Positions 11,731-21,500 of a DNA stretch of 64,000 bases are shown one piece after another. How positions within the stretch are numbered: the first letter of the stretch is position 1; each line of letters starts with the position of its first letter. Position numbers and translations under genes: made by a program. A model generated the notes under the pieces. That model was not told the origin of the DNA. It worked only from the letters and a program-made list of their open reading frames with translations, and did no database searches. This DNA is from Haematococcus lacustris (lineage: Eukaryota; Chlorophyta; Chlorophyceae; Chlamydomonadales; Haematococcaceae). The DNA is taken from assembly GCA_030144725.1 (NCBI GenBank), contig JASKMD010000008.1:7021153-7085152 (forward strand), read 5' to 3'.

Positions 11731-12954
11731 TCAGTCATAACGTACGCTCAACGATGCACCAGGAGCCATGGCATTCTTCACTGCCCACTCCTGCCATAAA
11801 TGCAGCGGGTGCATGACATTCCTGAACTTGACTCCAGCACACCTTTTCAACAATGGAAGCACAGCCCGAACCACATCACATTGCACCAGCTGGACATTAT
11901 GGCCTGGCTCCCCCACCTGCACCACGGCCTCCCTAAACCGTCCCACCAGGGGCTGCAGGGCTGCTATTGATGCACATCCTTCCTTCCTTGTGATGCCCAT
12001 GGCCAGCACCCCAATAACCTGACGCCCGAAACGGCCTGAGCTCAGGTCTGCCACACCTCTGTTCAAGGCCGCCATGTTCGGCTCGGGTAGGACGACATTG
12101 AGGTCAGATATCAGTAGGGTGGAGACGGATTGTGGTAGATTGCCCACGTCTGTTAGGTACATCTCTGTGACGCTCAGCTTCACAAGGTTGCTGGGGCGGT
12201 CACGTAGGGAGACGGGGAGGGGGCCCAGGTAGGTGGCGTAGAAGGATGTCAGCCCCAAAGCTGGGTCCAACCACACAAAAGGATGAACCCTTTCCCTTCC
12301 AGTCAGGAGGGCAGTTTGGATGTCCAGATGCTTGATGCGCCCCACAACCAGGTGGTGGCGGAGGAGTTCTAGCAGCTCTGAGTGCAGCATTAAGAAAGGC
12401 TTGAACCCCAACACACGACAGTTGGGGAAGTTGGACATTAGCCGCTCCGCCAACCAGGCCCCCACTGGCAGGTGCTCATAGGTGGGCTCCTCTGCCGTGT
12501 GCTCGTCCATGATGAGTCTGATCTCCACGCCCCGAACTGCTTCACAGTGGCCCAGGAACCCAAGCACCCCCTCCACTCTGGCCCTCGTCATGCATGGACC
12601 AAGTCGCTGCTCCAGGGTCAGCATCAGCATCAGACGCCGCCGACGTCCTCGCAGTGCCGCCAAGAGGCGAGGTGATAGATGCGAGTAGATGGTTTCCGAG
12701 TCGATGCTGAGGACCAGGAAGTCGCAAGTCACCAGGTACGTCTCACGGAACTCTTCGGTGATTGGAGTGGACTCGCTACCCCGACCGGGCCGCAGAAAAT
12801 CACCGCCGCTGGTAACAACGACAGGCTCGGCCCAGTTATGCTCCATCACTGAGCGCTGCATTGTCAAACGTTGTGCTTGTACTGCAGGCTGGGCGCACGG
12901 CTTGCACCATGATCGCTTGCACGCCAAATAAATATGCATGGCACGGTTCAGCAT
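11731..12954 (-). CDS. F-box/LRR-like paralogue, 407 residues, intronless, N-terminus shortened
   Basis: The single open frame aligns along its length with the neighbouring gene at 13229-14572. Shared segments include LMSNFPNCRVLGF against MMPNFPNVEHLVV, RPSNLVKLSVTEMYL against HPSNLRVLDITQMDL, and CAGVKFRN against CASVKFVN. The regular Leu/Val spacing suggests leucine-rich-repeat-like folding. The F-box-like start of the neighbour is not recognisable here, so this copy may be truncated or diverged. Being intronless next to intron-rich genes suggests origin by retroposition, or loss of introns before tandem duplication. Any of the first Met codons could be the start; an AT-rich TATTTATTT lies near 12930. 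Function is unknown; F-box proteins usually bring substrates to SCF ubiquitin ligases. Confidence 0.65.
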   Translation of the reverse strand: MLNRAMHIYLACKRSWCKPCAQPAVQAQRLTMQRSVMEHNWAEPVVVTSGGDFLRPGRGSESTPITEEFRETYLVTCDFLVLSIDSETIYSHLSPRLLAALRGRRRRLMLMLTLEQRLGPCMTRARVEGVLGFLGHCEAVRGVEIRLIMDEHTAEEPTYEHLPVGAWLAERLMSNFPNCRVLGFKPFLMLHSELLELLRHHLVVGRIKHLDIQTALLTGRERVHPFVWLDPALGLTSFYATYLGPLPVSLRDRPSNLVKLSVTEMYLTDVGNLPQSVSTLLISDLNVVLPEPNMAALNRGVADLSSGRFGRQVIGVLAMGITRKEGCASIAALQPLVGRFREAVVQVGEPGHNVQLVQCDVVRAVLPLLKRCAGVKFRNVMHPLHLWQEWAVKNAMAPGASLSVRYD

Positions 12955-12971
12955 AGCGCGTCCTTAGGCCC

Positions 12972-13025
12972 GTATGAGTCTCTTTCGCATTTCAGGTGTG
13001 TTGACGGGGAAGTCAGAGGTCTGTT
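12972..13025. repeat. Duplicated 3' flank of the F-box-like paralogues (second copy near 11369)
   Basis: The text GAGTCTCTTTCGCA...GGTGTGTTG...CAGAG.TCTGTTACA occurs here and at 11369-11422 with scattered differences. Each copy lies 250-360 bp beyond the 3' end of one paralogue, so the duplicated unit included the gene and its downstream DNA. Confidence 0.8.
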
Positions 13026-13228
13026 ACATGAACGGCTGGCTGGCCGTGGCACGCTGATAGAGGTGACATGCACACACACACCACCACAACCCCGCCTCCA
13101 TTATAAACACATGCATATAATGCACGTCACATACTGCAAGGCCTTGTCCCCACGTTCAAGTCACGTTGTACTGTCATGCCCAACTGATGCACGTGCAGCT
13201 TGATAACATGCGCATGCCACACTCACGA

Positions 13229-14572
13229 CTATGCATGTTCAGTGTGTGACACGAAGGAGAAGTGCTCGTTTGCCCCTGATGCAGCCAGCATGGCATTCAA
13301 TGTAGCAGCCACTGGCCCAGCCAACCATCGTGGCTGGGACAGGGTGATGGGCAGGCACCTAGACCCAAACAGCTGGTGCGCCTGGATCAAAGCCTGTGCC
13401 ATCTCTGGTGTGGCTGCCCCATCACACTCCGATATGGCCACCCTCTCAACCCCGGGCATGCAGTGAAACAGGAGCTGCACCCACTCCACAGATGGCCTGA
13501 CCTCGCCATTCACGAACTTGACAGAGGCACACCCTTGCACCACAGGGGCCAGCGCTGGCAACAAGACCTCATCTATCTCGGTGGTGATCCCCCCACTATG
13601 GTACACATCCAGCTGCACCTCAACCTCATCAATGCCCCCACTGAGGAAGTGAAGATCTGACACTACACCCATCCATGTAGGGTAATGGATGCTGAGCTCA
13701 ATGACCAGCTTCTGCACCTCGGGCCTCACACGGCCCCCCATGTACAGGTTGGTCACATCGCTCCTGTGCTTCTCCTGATCCCACACCTCCGTCCCCACAT
13801 GCAGCCTCCCTATCCTCAGCTCTGTCAGGGAGTGCAGAGGTAGCTTGGCTGCACCATGGAGATCCATCTGCGTGATGTCCAGCACCCGCAGGTTGCTGGG
13901 GTGGTCATGGAGGGAACGCATCAGCGGCAGCCTGAACACCCTCAACTCCCTGAGCTGCAGTGCTGCTGCCAGCCACTCCCCCCCATTGTGGCGCACCCTG
14001 TCGCTGCGGCCCCTGTCCTGGATGTTCAGGGTCTTTAAGCCCCGCATCAGCGGGTCCTCCAGCATCCGCTTCAACCCCTTGGACAGCATGTCAAACCCCT
14101 CCACCACCAGGTGCTCCACATTGGGGAAGTTGGGCATCATCTTGGCTGCCAGCCAGGTGTCCACATTCAGGTCGACGTATGGGTAGTCGCCGGCAACGAT
14201 TCTCACCCGTCGGATGGCCGGACAATGGCCCAGCTGACCGATTGCCCCTTCCACCAGGTACCGGCTTTTCATGTCGATGTGCGTCCTCCGCTGCCACAAC
14301 GTCAAGGTCATGGGCAGCCCCCGCCCCCGCAATGCCATCACGTTGTCGTGGGTCAGGAAGCCGCTGTAGGACATGTCGTCGATGTTGAGGCTGAGGTTGC
14401 TGATGGTGCGCAGACATGCTATGCGGCAGGCCTTGCTGGCTTTGTTGAGGTTGGGCCCATCGCCAGCTCTGATGGCCTCGCTGGTGATGAGCTCAAAAAC
14501 CGCGGATGGCAGTGCCAACGCGTTGATTTGTTGGGCCGGGACGGCTCGTTGCTGGGCTGATGGGGGCTCCAT
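13229..14572 (-). CDS. F-box-like/LRR-like protein, 447 residues, intronless
   Basis: The frame is open further upstream, but the Met at 14572 (MEPPSAQQRAV) starts just before an F-box-like stretch, LPSAVFELITSEAIRAG followed by KASKACRIACLRTISNLSL. The remainder is a series of leucine-rich segments (NFPNVEHLVVEGFDML, LRELRVFRLPLMRSL, NLRVLDITQMDLHG). That order, F-box then LRR-like repeats, is typical of ubiquitin-ligase adaptors, but the F-box match is weak and was judged by eye. A TATA-like sequence lies about 75-85 bp upstream of this ATG. The tandem paralogue follows at 11731-12954. Both lie within the candidate transposon, so they may be cargo. Confidence 0.7.
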   Translation of the reverse strand: MEPPSAQQRAVPAQQINALALPSAVFELITSEAIRAGDGPNLNKASKACRIACLRTISNLSLNIDDMSYSGFLTHDNVMALRGRGLPMTLTLWQRRTHIDMKSRYLVEGAIGQLGHCPAIRRVRIVAGDYPYVDLNVDTWLAAKMMPNFPNVEHLVVEGFDMLSKGLKRMLEDPLMRGLKTLNIQDRGRSDRVRHNGGEWLAAALQLRELRVFRLPLMRSLHDHPSNLRVLDITQMDLHGAAKLPLHSLTELRIGRLHVGTEVWDQEKHRSDVTNLYMGGRVRPEVQKLVIELSIHYPTWMGVVSDLHFLSGGIDEVEVQLDVYHSGGITTEIDEVLLPALAPVVQGCASVKFVNGEVRPSVEWVQLLFHCMPGVERVAISECDGAATPEMAQALIQAHQLFGSRCLPITLSQPRWLAGPVAATLNAMLAASGANEHFSFVSHTEHA

Positions 14573-14643
14573 CGTGTTGTGGTGTGTACCGCACCCGACC
14601 GTATGATCGCTTGCGGGCGCTTGCACATGCAAGACTTCGGGTA

Positions 14644-14657
14644 GTGTATATATACTA
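14644..14657 (-). promoter_or_regulatory. TATA-like box upstream of F-box-like gene
   Basis: The plus strand reads GTGTATATATACTA, giving TAGTATATATACAC on the gene strand, in otherwise GC-richer sequence about 75-85 bp before the ATG at 14572. Confidence 0.45.
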
Positions 14658-15057
14658 ATTATTCGTGTAGGGGCTATTGAGACAGCCTGGTTGTAAGTTC
14701 CAAATCTCTGACCAGAGCCGACTCGTAATACAACGAGCACCCTTGCCGGTTAGGAGGTATTAGAGGAGGTGAATTCGGCATGAAACGCATGAGGAAACCC
14801 CCATCCTCGTCTCATGCAAACCTCGGAATGGACATAGGAACATGGAGACATGTAACATTAGTAGGCACTGAATACCAGATGACATCACAGCACTTACACT
14901 AACCATAGCAGACCTCTTGCCTGTTGGCTCTTCACTACAGGCATGAGTCATTGCATGCTGTAACAGCTCTTTATACCATGAGTCATTGCATGCATGACGT
15001 TGCCCTGCGCCTACCCCAATGCCCCCCCTACCCCTGCACCGGCACAAGCCCCAGCAC

Positions 15058-18036
15058 CTACTCTAGCCCACTTCCCTCCCGCTCCTCCTCCTCCTCTTCC
15101 TCACCCCTCCCCTCTACATCCCCACCCTCCTCCACCCCTGCCTTGCCCCTCTGCTGCTGCTGCTGCCCCGGCTGCCCCGTCCCCTGCCCCGGCTGCCCTG
15201 CTGCCCCTGCTGCCTCCACGTCCCCCGACAGGACAGGGGCCGCAAGGGGGAGGTTGAGCTCCTTCTCCACCTCAGCCTCAAATTCGGCAAAGGCCTTGTC
15301 CAGGATGGCCTACAGGAAAACCGCACATCACATGGGTTGGTACACGGCGCAAGCATGACACCAGCAGGTAACCATGCGGTGAGCTGGGGTAGAGCCCACC
15401 TCCATCTTTCTGTCAGACCAGCGTGTGACGTCCCGCACCACATGGCTGACCTTTGTCTCCTACAAGCACGCATGCCAAAGACCTTCAACACTCATCCATG
15501 GGCATTGCATATGAGCTTAGGAGGCTGCATGTGTACGGCACTCACCTCCATGTCATGCTTGCTGGCCACCCGGGTGACCAGCTCCTCGCCTTTGCGGTGC
15601 ATCATCTCCATCCAGGTGACTGGAGGGAAGGCGACAGCCCAACCCTCTGGCAAGGGGAACGAAGGCACTGCAGCGTACACATGCACATGGCATCCAAGAG
15701 TGTTTCACGTAACGCACACCATGAACAACATGCACTCGGTGCACAACATGCATGCGATGCACAACATGCACACGGTGCACAATGCAATGCACAGGTACAG
15801 AGCCTTACCCCCCAACTCCTTCAGATGCTGGACCTGGCGCAAGCCCTCTGTCCATGAGGCGAGCACCGTCATCCTGTTGCCTGCCTTGCGGGTCACCCCG
15901 ACATCCACGCCCCAGATCCGTGTTTGCTCCATGACTGCCGGGGAGATGGACTTGACGCGTTTCTGAGTTTCCACTAGCATTGCGAAGGCCCTGCAGTAGC
16001 ACATCATGACAAGACAGTGACCATGGGGCACAACCTTGGCCAGCAAGTCATGGGACTCCTACAACACAACTGGCACCCACTCGTTAATCAGGGTCTTAAA
16101 CCTCTGGTAGGCGTTGTAGGGGGCAGGCAGGGTCCCAAACTCCTTGAACAGGCCCTTCATCACTTCCGCGATGCAGAACTCCTCTGGCGTATCCCACTTG
16201 AACTCCTCAGGGAGTTTTTCCGACTTGACAATGTCCCCATGGGACAAGCCGGGTATGTCAAACAACCCTTGGCCCTGCATGAAGTCAGGCATGGACCTCC
16301 ATGGTATTGGGTTACAACGCTGACTACAATGGAACCGCTCATGACACATGCACCCACCTCCGGGAGCGTGTGGCACCGCATGCCCCACTTCCTCACTGCT
16401 GCACTGGCCAATGCCTTGGCCGCTCTCTCAACCGACACCTACACATCACAAGCACAACATGTGAGGGTGTGACATTGCAAAAAATACATCCGCATGTCTT
16501 CATTTACCACACTCACCTCAAAATAGGTAGCGTCTTTCGTGATCTGCACAGCAAGTTCAAAGGTAGACCGGTAAGCTCAACGAGGCAAGACAGGCAGGCC
16601 TTGGGGAGTTTGCATATATACTAGCCAATTACTCTTACCATGCTCCTAGCAGACAGCCTGGTCGCTAGCGAGACCCTTTTGGACGGGGAGATGTCCAATC
16701 TGAACCCCTGGCCCTGCATGAGGCACCACATTCAGCATGATGCCGGATTTGCTGCATACCATACAATGACAGGCTTAGTGGAGAATAACACCGTCACACA
16801 CAGACCCACACTCACCATTGAGCCACCTCCGACTTCCACCTGTCCCTTGCTGCGGGTGGATGTGGAGGCCGGGGAGGAAAGGAGGGGGGCAGCTGTCGGT
16901 GCCTACATCAGCAACCATGCAAGGCCACACTCACACCCATAACATGTGGTTCATAACCACATACATAACCGTACCACACACACACAAGCACACCTTACTG
17001 GCACCACTGCTCCCGACTGCTACATGAGCACGGGGTCCAGCTGGGGACACCACGCCACGCCGACTCCCAGCCACCCTCTTCAGCACAGGCTGGGTCTCGA
17101 CCATGCCTTCGCCACAGTCCCCCGCCGGCTGCAGCCACACACGACCACCATAATGGTGCAGCATGGCCAACTGGACACAAGGGCCGTGGAGTGTTGGGCA
17201 GGTGGCAGATGGAACATGAGCACATGTACAAACACAGACATGCACCCTGTGGTTCACACACCTGCCTCACTGCCTGGGCTGAGCCACGCTTAGTCCCTCC
17301 CACATGCACCGCTGCTGCAGGACCAGGTTTACGTCCTGCTGCTGCAGCTGCTGAGCTGGGCGGCTGGGCTTGGGCTGCCTCTTTCGCTGGGCCAGCGGCA
17401 TCCTTCTGTATCCGCTGCCTGCTGGCGGCTGGCGGCTGGGGTAGGGGCTGCAGGGGGGCTGCAGGGGGGGCCGAGGCCTTGTCGGCACCAGGCCGTGTGC
17501 TGACAGGTTGTGCGCTGGCTGCCTCCTGCGACACACCGTCCAGTAGGGGCTCTGCTGCATGCTCCTCACCAGGGCCCTGCACAATCACATGCAAAGTCAA
17601 CGTACACCTACCACATCAGGCTTTGAATGCATGTAGGGGGGATGAGGCAAGCACCAAGTAGCCACCTCACCTGCTGAGACGTGGACAAGGGGTACAGGTA
17701 CACCTCGATGACAATGCCACCGGTCTCATTCCTCCATGTCACGAATGCTAGGCCAGTGTCGTCGAATAGATTACGCCAAGTAGCCAGGCTGGTCCCCAGG
17801 TTAACCATGTGGCCTGCCATGGTGGTGTAGTCCTCTGGAGTATAGGGCACATCAAGAACCGGCTCACGATCTTCATCGAGGTACACACGATACAAGTTAC
17901 CCGTTTTCTTCAGGAACTCTTCCATGGCTTCAGCGGTGAATGACTCTTGGCCGCGATGAATGCTCATCGGGTCGCTTTCACTACCGCAACCAACATTGAA
18001 GATGACCTCAACATCAATGATGGTTGCGGCGGCCAT
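15058..18036 (-). CDS. Unrecognised 12-exon protein divergent from the transposase
   Basis: Exons: 18036-17671, 17576-17262, 17170-16999, 16902-16816, 16713-16639, 16543-16517, 16438-16358, 16274-16063, 15990-15809, 15667-15546, 15450-15400 and 15309-15058. All phases agree except around the 16902-16816 exon, where one boundary is uncertain. The N-terminus (MAAATIIDVEVIFNVGCG) leads into a Pro/Ala-rich linker, then segments such as SVERAAKALASAAVRKWGMR and EQTRIWGVDVGVTRKAG. The C-terminus is acidic, with a run of Glu. I recognise no family. Two exons begin with nearly the same text, GQGFRLDI and GQGLFDI. The 465-bp head-to-head spacing with the transposase suggests a shared promoter. By analogy with CACTA elements, which encode a DNA-binding TnpA beside TnpD, this could be the accessory protein that binds the palindromes. 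That is inference. Confidence 0.68.
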
Positions 18037-18501
18037 TGGTGATTAAAGACTGAGCTACGAGGGAAGGATAGTGCACACAGCAATGGGTGCGGGACGGATT
18101 TTTGCGCTTGTGTATTGCATCAAACACCACACCCAACCCAACAGTCGCGACCCGCATCAGCCACCGCCGACAGCGCAAGGGGCGACCCACACTACCACAT
18201 ACTAGCTGAAAGCTTTGTCTAGCACGGCCCATCACAAATAAATGCCACGGCCACGGCCAGGTGGGGCAACCACGCAGGACCCATAGTGACAGCTAGCGGC
18301 TAGGCCAAAGTCTAAAACAGTGGTGACTCGTGATTGGTCTGATGCAGACCCAACCCGGTCTCCTCGTCGTCCCAACATCGCCCAGCCATCACAAGAACCA
18401 CCGGAGACGCGCTCCCAACCCTCGTATGTGGCCGACATGGCGATGCTAAAAGTAGGCGACGTTTACTTACGGCGGTCGACGTTGGTTGCAGGCATCGCGC
18501 T
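18037..18501. promoter_or_regulatory. Bidirectional promoter region between divergent transposon genes
   Basis: This stretch separates two start codons pointing away from each other. No palindrome unit and no clear TATA box was seen. It must hold both promoters if the start codons are right. Confidence 0.5.
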
Positions 18502-21500
18502 TTGTCACATTGGACTGACTTTGTGCTGACGAAGCGCAATTTACCCTATGTACTTCATCGATTGCAGCATGCTCGACAACAATCCCAAGCGGGGATCCCA
18601 CACCCACCCCGTTCCCCACCCCGTTCCAACCAGTTCCAACCTGTGTGGCCTCCTCCCTCGCCTAGTCCCCTGCCACGGCCCCCCACACCCCCCAAGCCAG
18701 CTCGTCCCCCACCAGATTGGCCTCCTCCCTCACCCTCACCGCTCCCAGGCCTGCCACCCACACCGCTGAGGCCAACGCGTCCACCAGTAGATTGGCCACC
18801 TCCCTCCCAGGTGTGGCCGCCCCGGCCTTCCACCACCACCTTCCTAGGCCGCCCGGTACCACCCCTACCCCCTGATTCATCCCACCCAAATCCCTGCTCT
18901 CCAACGCCGCCACAACGTCCCGGTAGGAACCCAAAGCCTCCCAACCCCCCCCCACCTCCCCCCCCTGCTCCTCAACCCTCCCATCCCACAACTCCGCCTC
19001 TACAATCCCTCCTTCACCGTCTGTCAAATGGAGAGCCATTGCGCCCAGGAGATGAAAGGCTCCTGTTGACCCGTCAATGCAAGGACGACCTTGTTCTTCG
19101 GCCAGAGGAGGCTCCACTACGGCCAGGAGATGCTGGGCGGCTGCTGGCCCGTCACTATGAGGACGACCTTGTTCTTCGGCCAGAGAAGGCTCCACTGCGG
19201 CCAGGAGGTGCAGGGCGGCTGCTGGCCCGTCACTATGAGGACGACCTTGTTCTTCGGCCAGAGAAGGCTCCACTGCGCCCAGGAGATGCAGGGCGCCTGC
19301 TGGCCCGTCACTATGACGATGACCTTGTTCTCCGGCCAGAGGTGGAGTCAAGGAGCAGACGAGAAGAAGGTTGGTTGGGAGGCAATGACGACATGGAGAC
19401 AGATGAGGGGGAGCAGCCAAGGAGGGCCGGTGTTAGTGGGCCCACGGCAGTTCGTGGCATGGCATCACCTGGATTGAGCCCTGTGAATCCCCCCTCCCCT
19501 CCGTTCCCTCCCCCGCCCCTCCCCCCCTCACCCCATGCAACAGGCAGCCCACCCAGTGGCAATGCAACAGGCAGCCCACACAGCGGCAATGCAAAGGGTT
19601 GTTGTGTTGGTGCCAGATGCTCCATGGGCTGCCCCCATGCACCCTCCACCACCTCCCAATCCTCCACCACCACCTCCCAGTCTGAGTCTGAAGTTGTATC
19701 AGAGCAGTCAATGGACACAGGTAGCAGCTCTGATGACAGTGGAAAACGCAACAACAGAGGCAACAGGGGAGCCCGGCATGCACAGCGAGGTGAAGGTGTT
19801 GCCAGGGGTGGACGAGGCAGCAAGAGCGGCAGTGTGGACAGAGGTCGCGGCCGGGGCCGGTCCCGTGGACGTAGTGTAGGTCGCCCTCGTAACAGTAGGA
19901 GGGGGGGGGACAGCAGAGACAGGGGCCCCCGTTTGGAGAAGGGGCGGAGGCGTTGCAGGACAACAGACATCCAGCGACGCTTAAGTGAGCCAGTGTCTGC
20001 ATGGCACCCCATGACCACTACGTATGACAACGTGGAGAGGATTCACAACTGGATGAAGGCCATCACTCCTGACGCCAAGGTGTTTAAGGCACACCTGCTG
20101 GAGCTGGGCTACATGTTCGGACAAGGGGAGCTACGTACGCCTCACAACCACCCCAGCACTCCGTACCTGTACCGACAAACCTTGGAGACCTTTGACCAGC
20201 CAGAGAGTCGGCTCCATGTCTGCAACGGCACGGCTGAGCGTCCCTGTGGGCACACCTTTGGCCACCTGCCCCGGTGGGTGCTATGTTTACCCAAGTACCC
20301 ATGACCCACGCCACATGCCCTTTGCCACAGGTTGTATATGTTGCCATACACAAACAAGCGGATGGTTAAGGGTGAACCCATGACTTCGTGACATGCGTTG
20401 CAGAGATCAGTGGCCTCTGCACAAGAAGGAGGTGTGCCCCAAGTGCAAGCTCAAGCGTTTTGAGGGTGAGTCAACATGCATGGCCAATACCACAGAGGGC
20501 AAGGATGTGGTGTGAACAGGCGGTGCTCATGCATGATGGTATAGGTGACCGCGATAACCTGCGGCCTCGAGCAGAACTTTTCTACCTGGAACTGGAGGAG
20601 ACCCTGAATACCATGCTCCTCAGCCCTGGCATGCAAATGTGGTTCAACCGGGACGTGGACAAGGGCCCGGGATCTTTCTATGCCAGTGAGTGAACGTTAA
20701 TCAGATGCAACGTGGTTGAATAGAACACACTTAACGGATTGCTTGATGGGCACAGGTGAGGCTGGCAAGTTCATGCGAGACAGCGTGGGAGCTGACCAGT
20801 TCGACAACCCGTACGCAGTGCGCTTGAGCCTGGGCATCGATTGGGCTGAAACACAGTCCGTCGGGATTATTGTGTTGCAGGTATGAGCAAAAAGCCCTAG
20901 CCCTAGCCCTAACCCTAACCCTAACCCTATCCCTATCCCTATCCCTATCCCTAGCCCTATCCCTATCCCTATCCCTATCCCTATCCCTAACCCCAACCTA
21001 ACCCATCCCCACGTCCATGCCCAGCCCTAGCCCTAGCCCTAGCCCTAGCCCTAGCCCTAGCCCTAGCCCTAGCCCTAGCCCTAGCCCTAGCCCTAGCCCT
21101 AGCCCTAGCCCTAGCCCTAGCCCTAGCCCTAGCCCTAGCCCTAACCCTAGCCCTAGCCCTGGCCCTAGCCCTAGTCCTGGCCCTAGCCCTAGCCCTGTCC
21201 CTAGCCCTAGCCCTGTCCCTAGCCCTAGCCCTAGCCCTAGCCCTAGCCCTAGCCCTAGCCCTAGCCCTAGCCTGAGCCTGAGCTCTAGCCCATACAAATG
21301 AAGCGTGCCCACCCCAGGTCATGGATGTGCCCACCAAGTACATGAGCAAGGACGAGACCTGGGCTATTGTGGGTGTGATCTTGGGTGCTGACAAGTCCAA
21401 GTTTGTGGAGGGCTACGTGAACCAGGTGAACAAGCTGAGGCATATGATCTCAGAACCACAACAGAATGATACATGACTAACAGATAGCAGTGTGTGTTTG

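Noticed and set aside
15453..15966. Plus-strand frames between 15.3 and 16 kb
   Set aside because: They are antisense to phase-consistent exons of the minus-strand gene and contain no family motif.
16059..16061. In-frame TAG inside the divergent gene, suggesting a pseudogene, stop reassignment or an 18-nt intron
   Set aside because: A normal 72-nt intron (TT|GTAGGA ... CTACTGCAG, 16062-15991) contains the TAG and joins both sides in phase.
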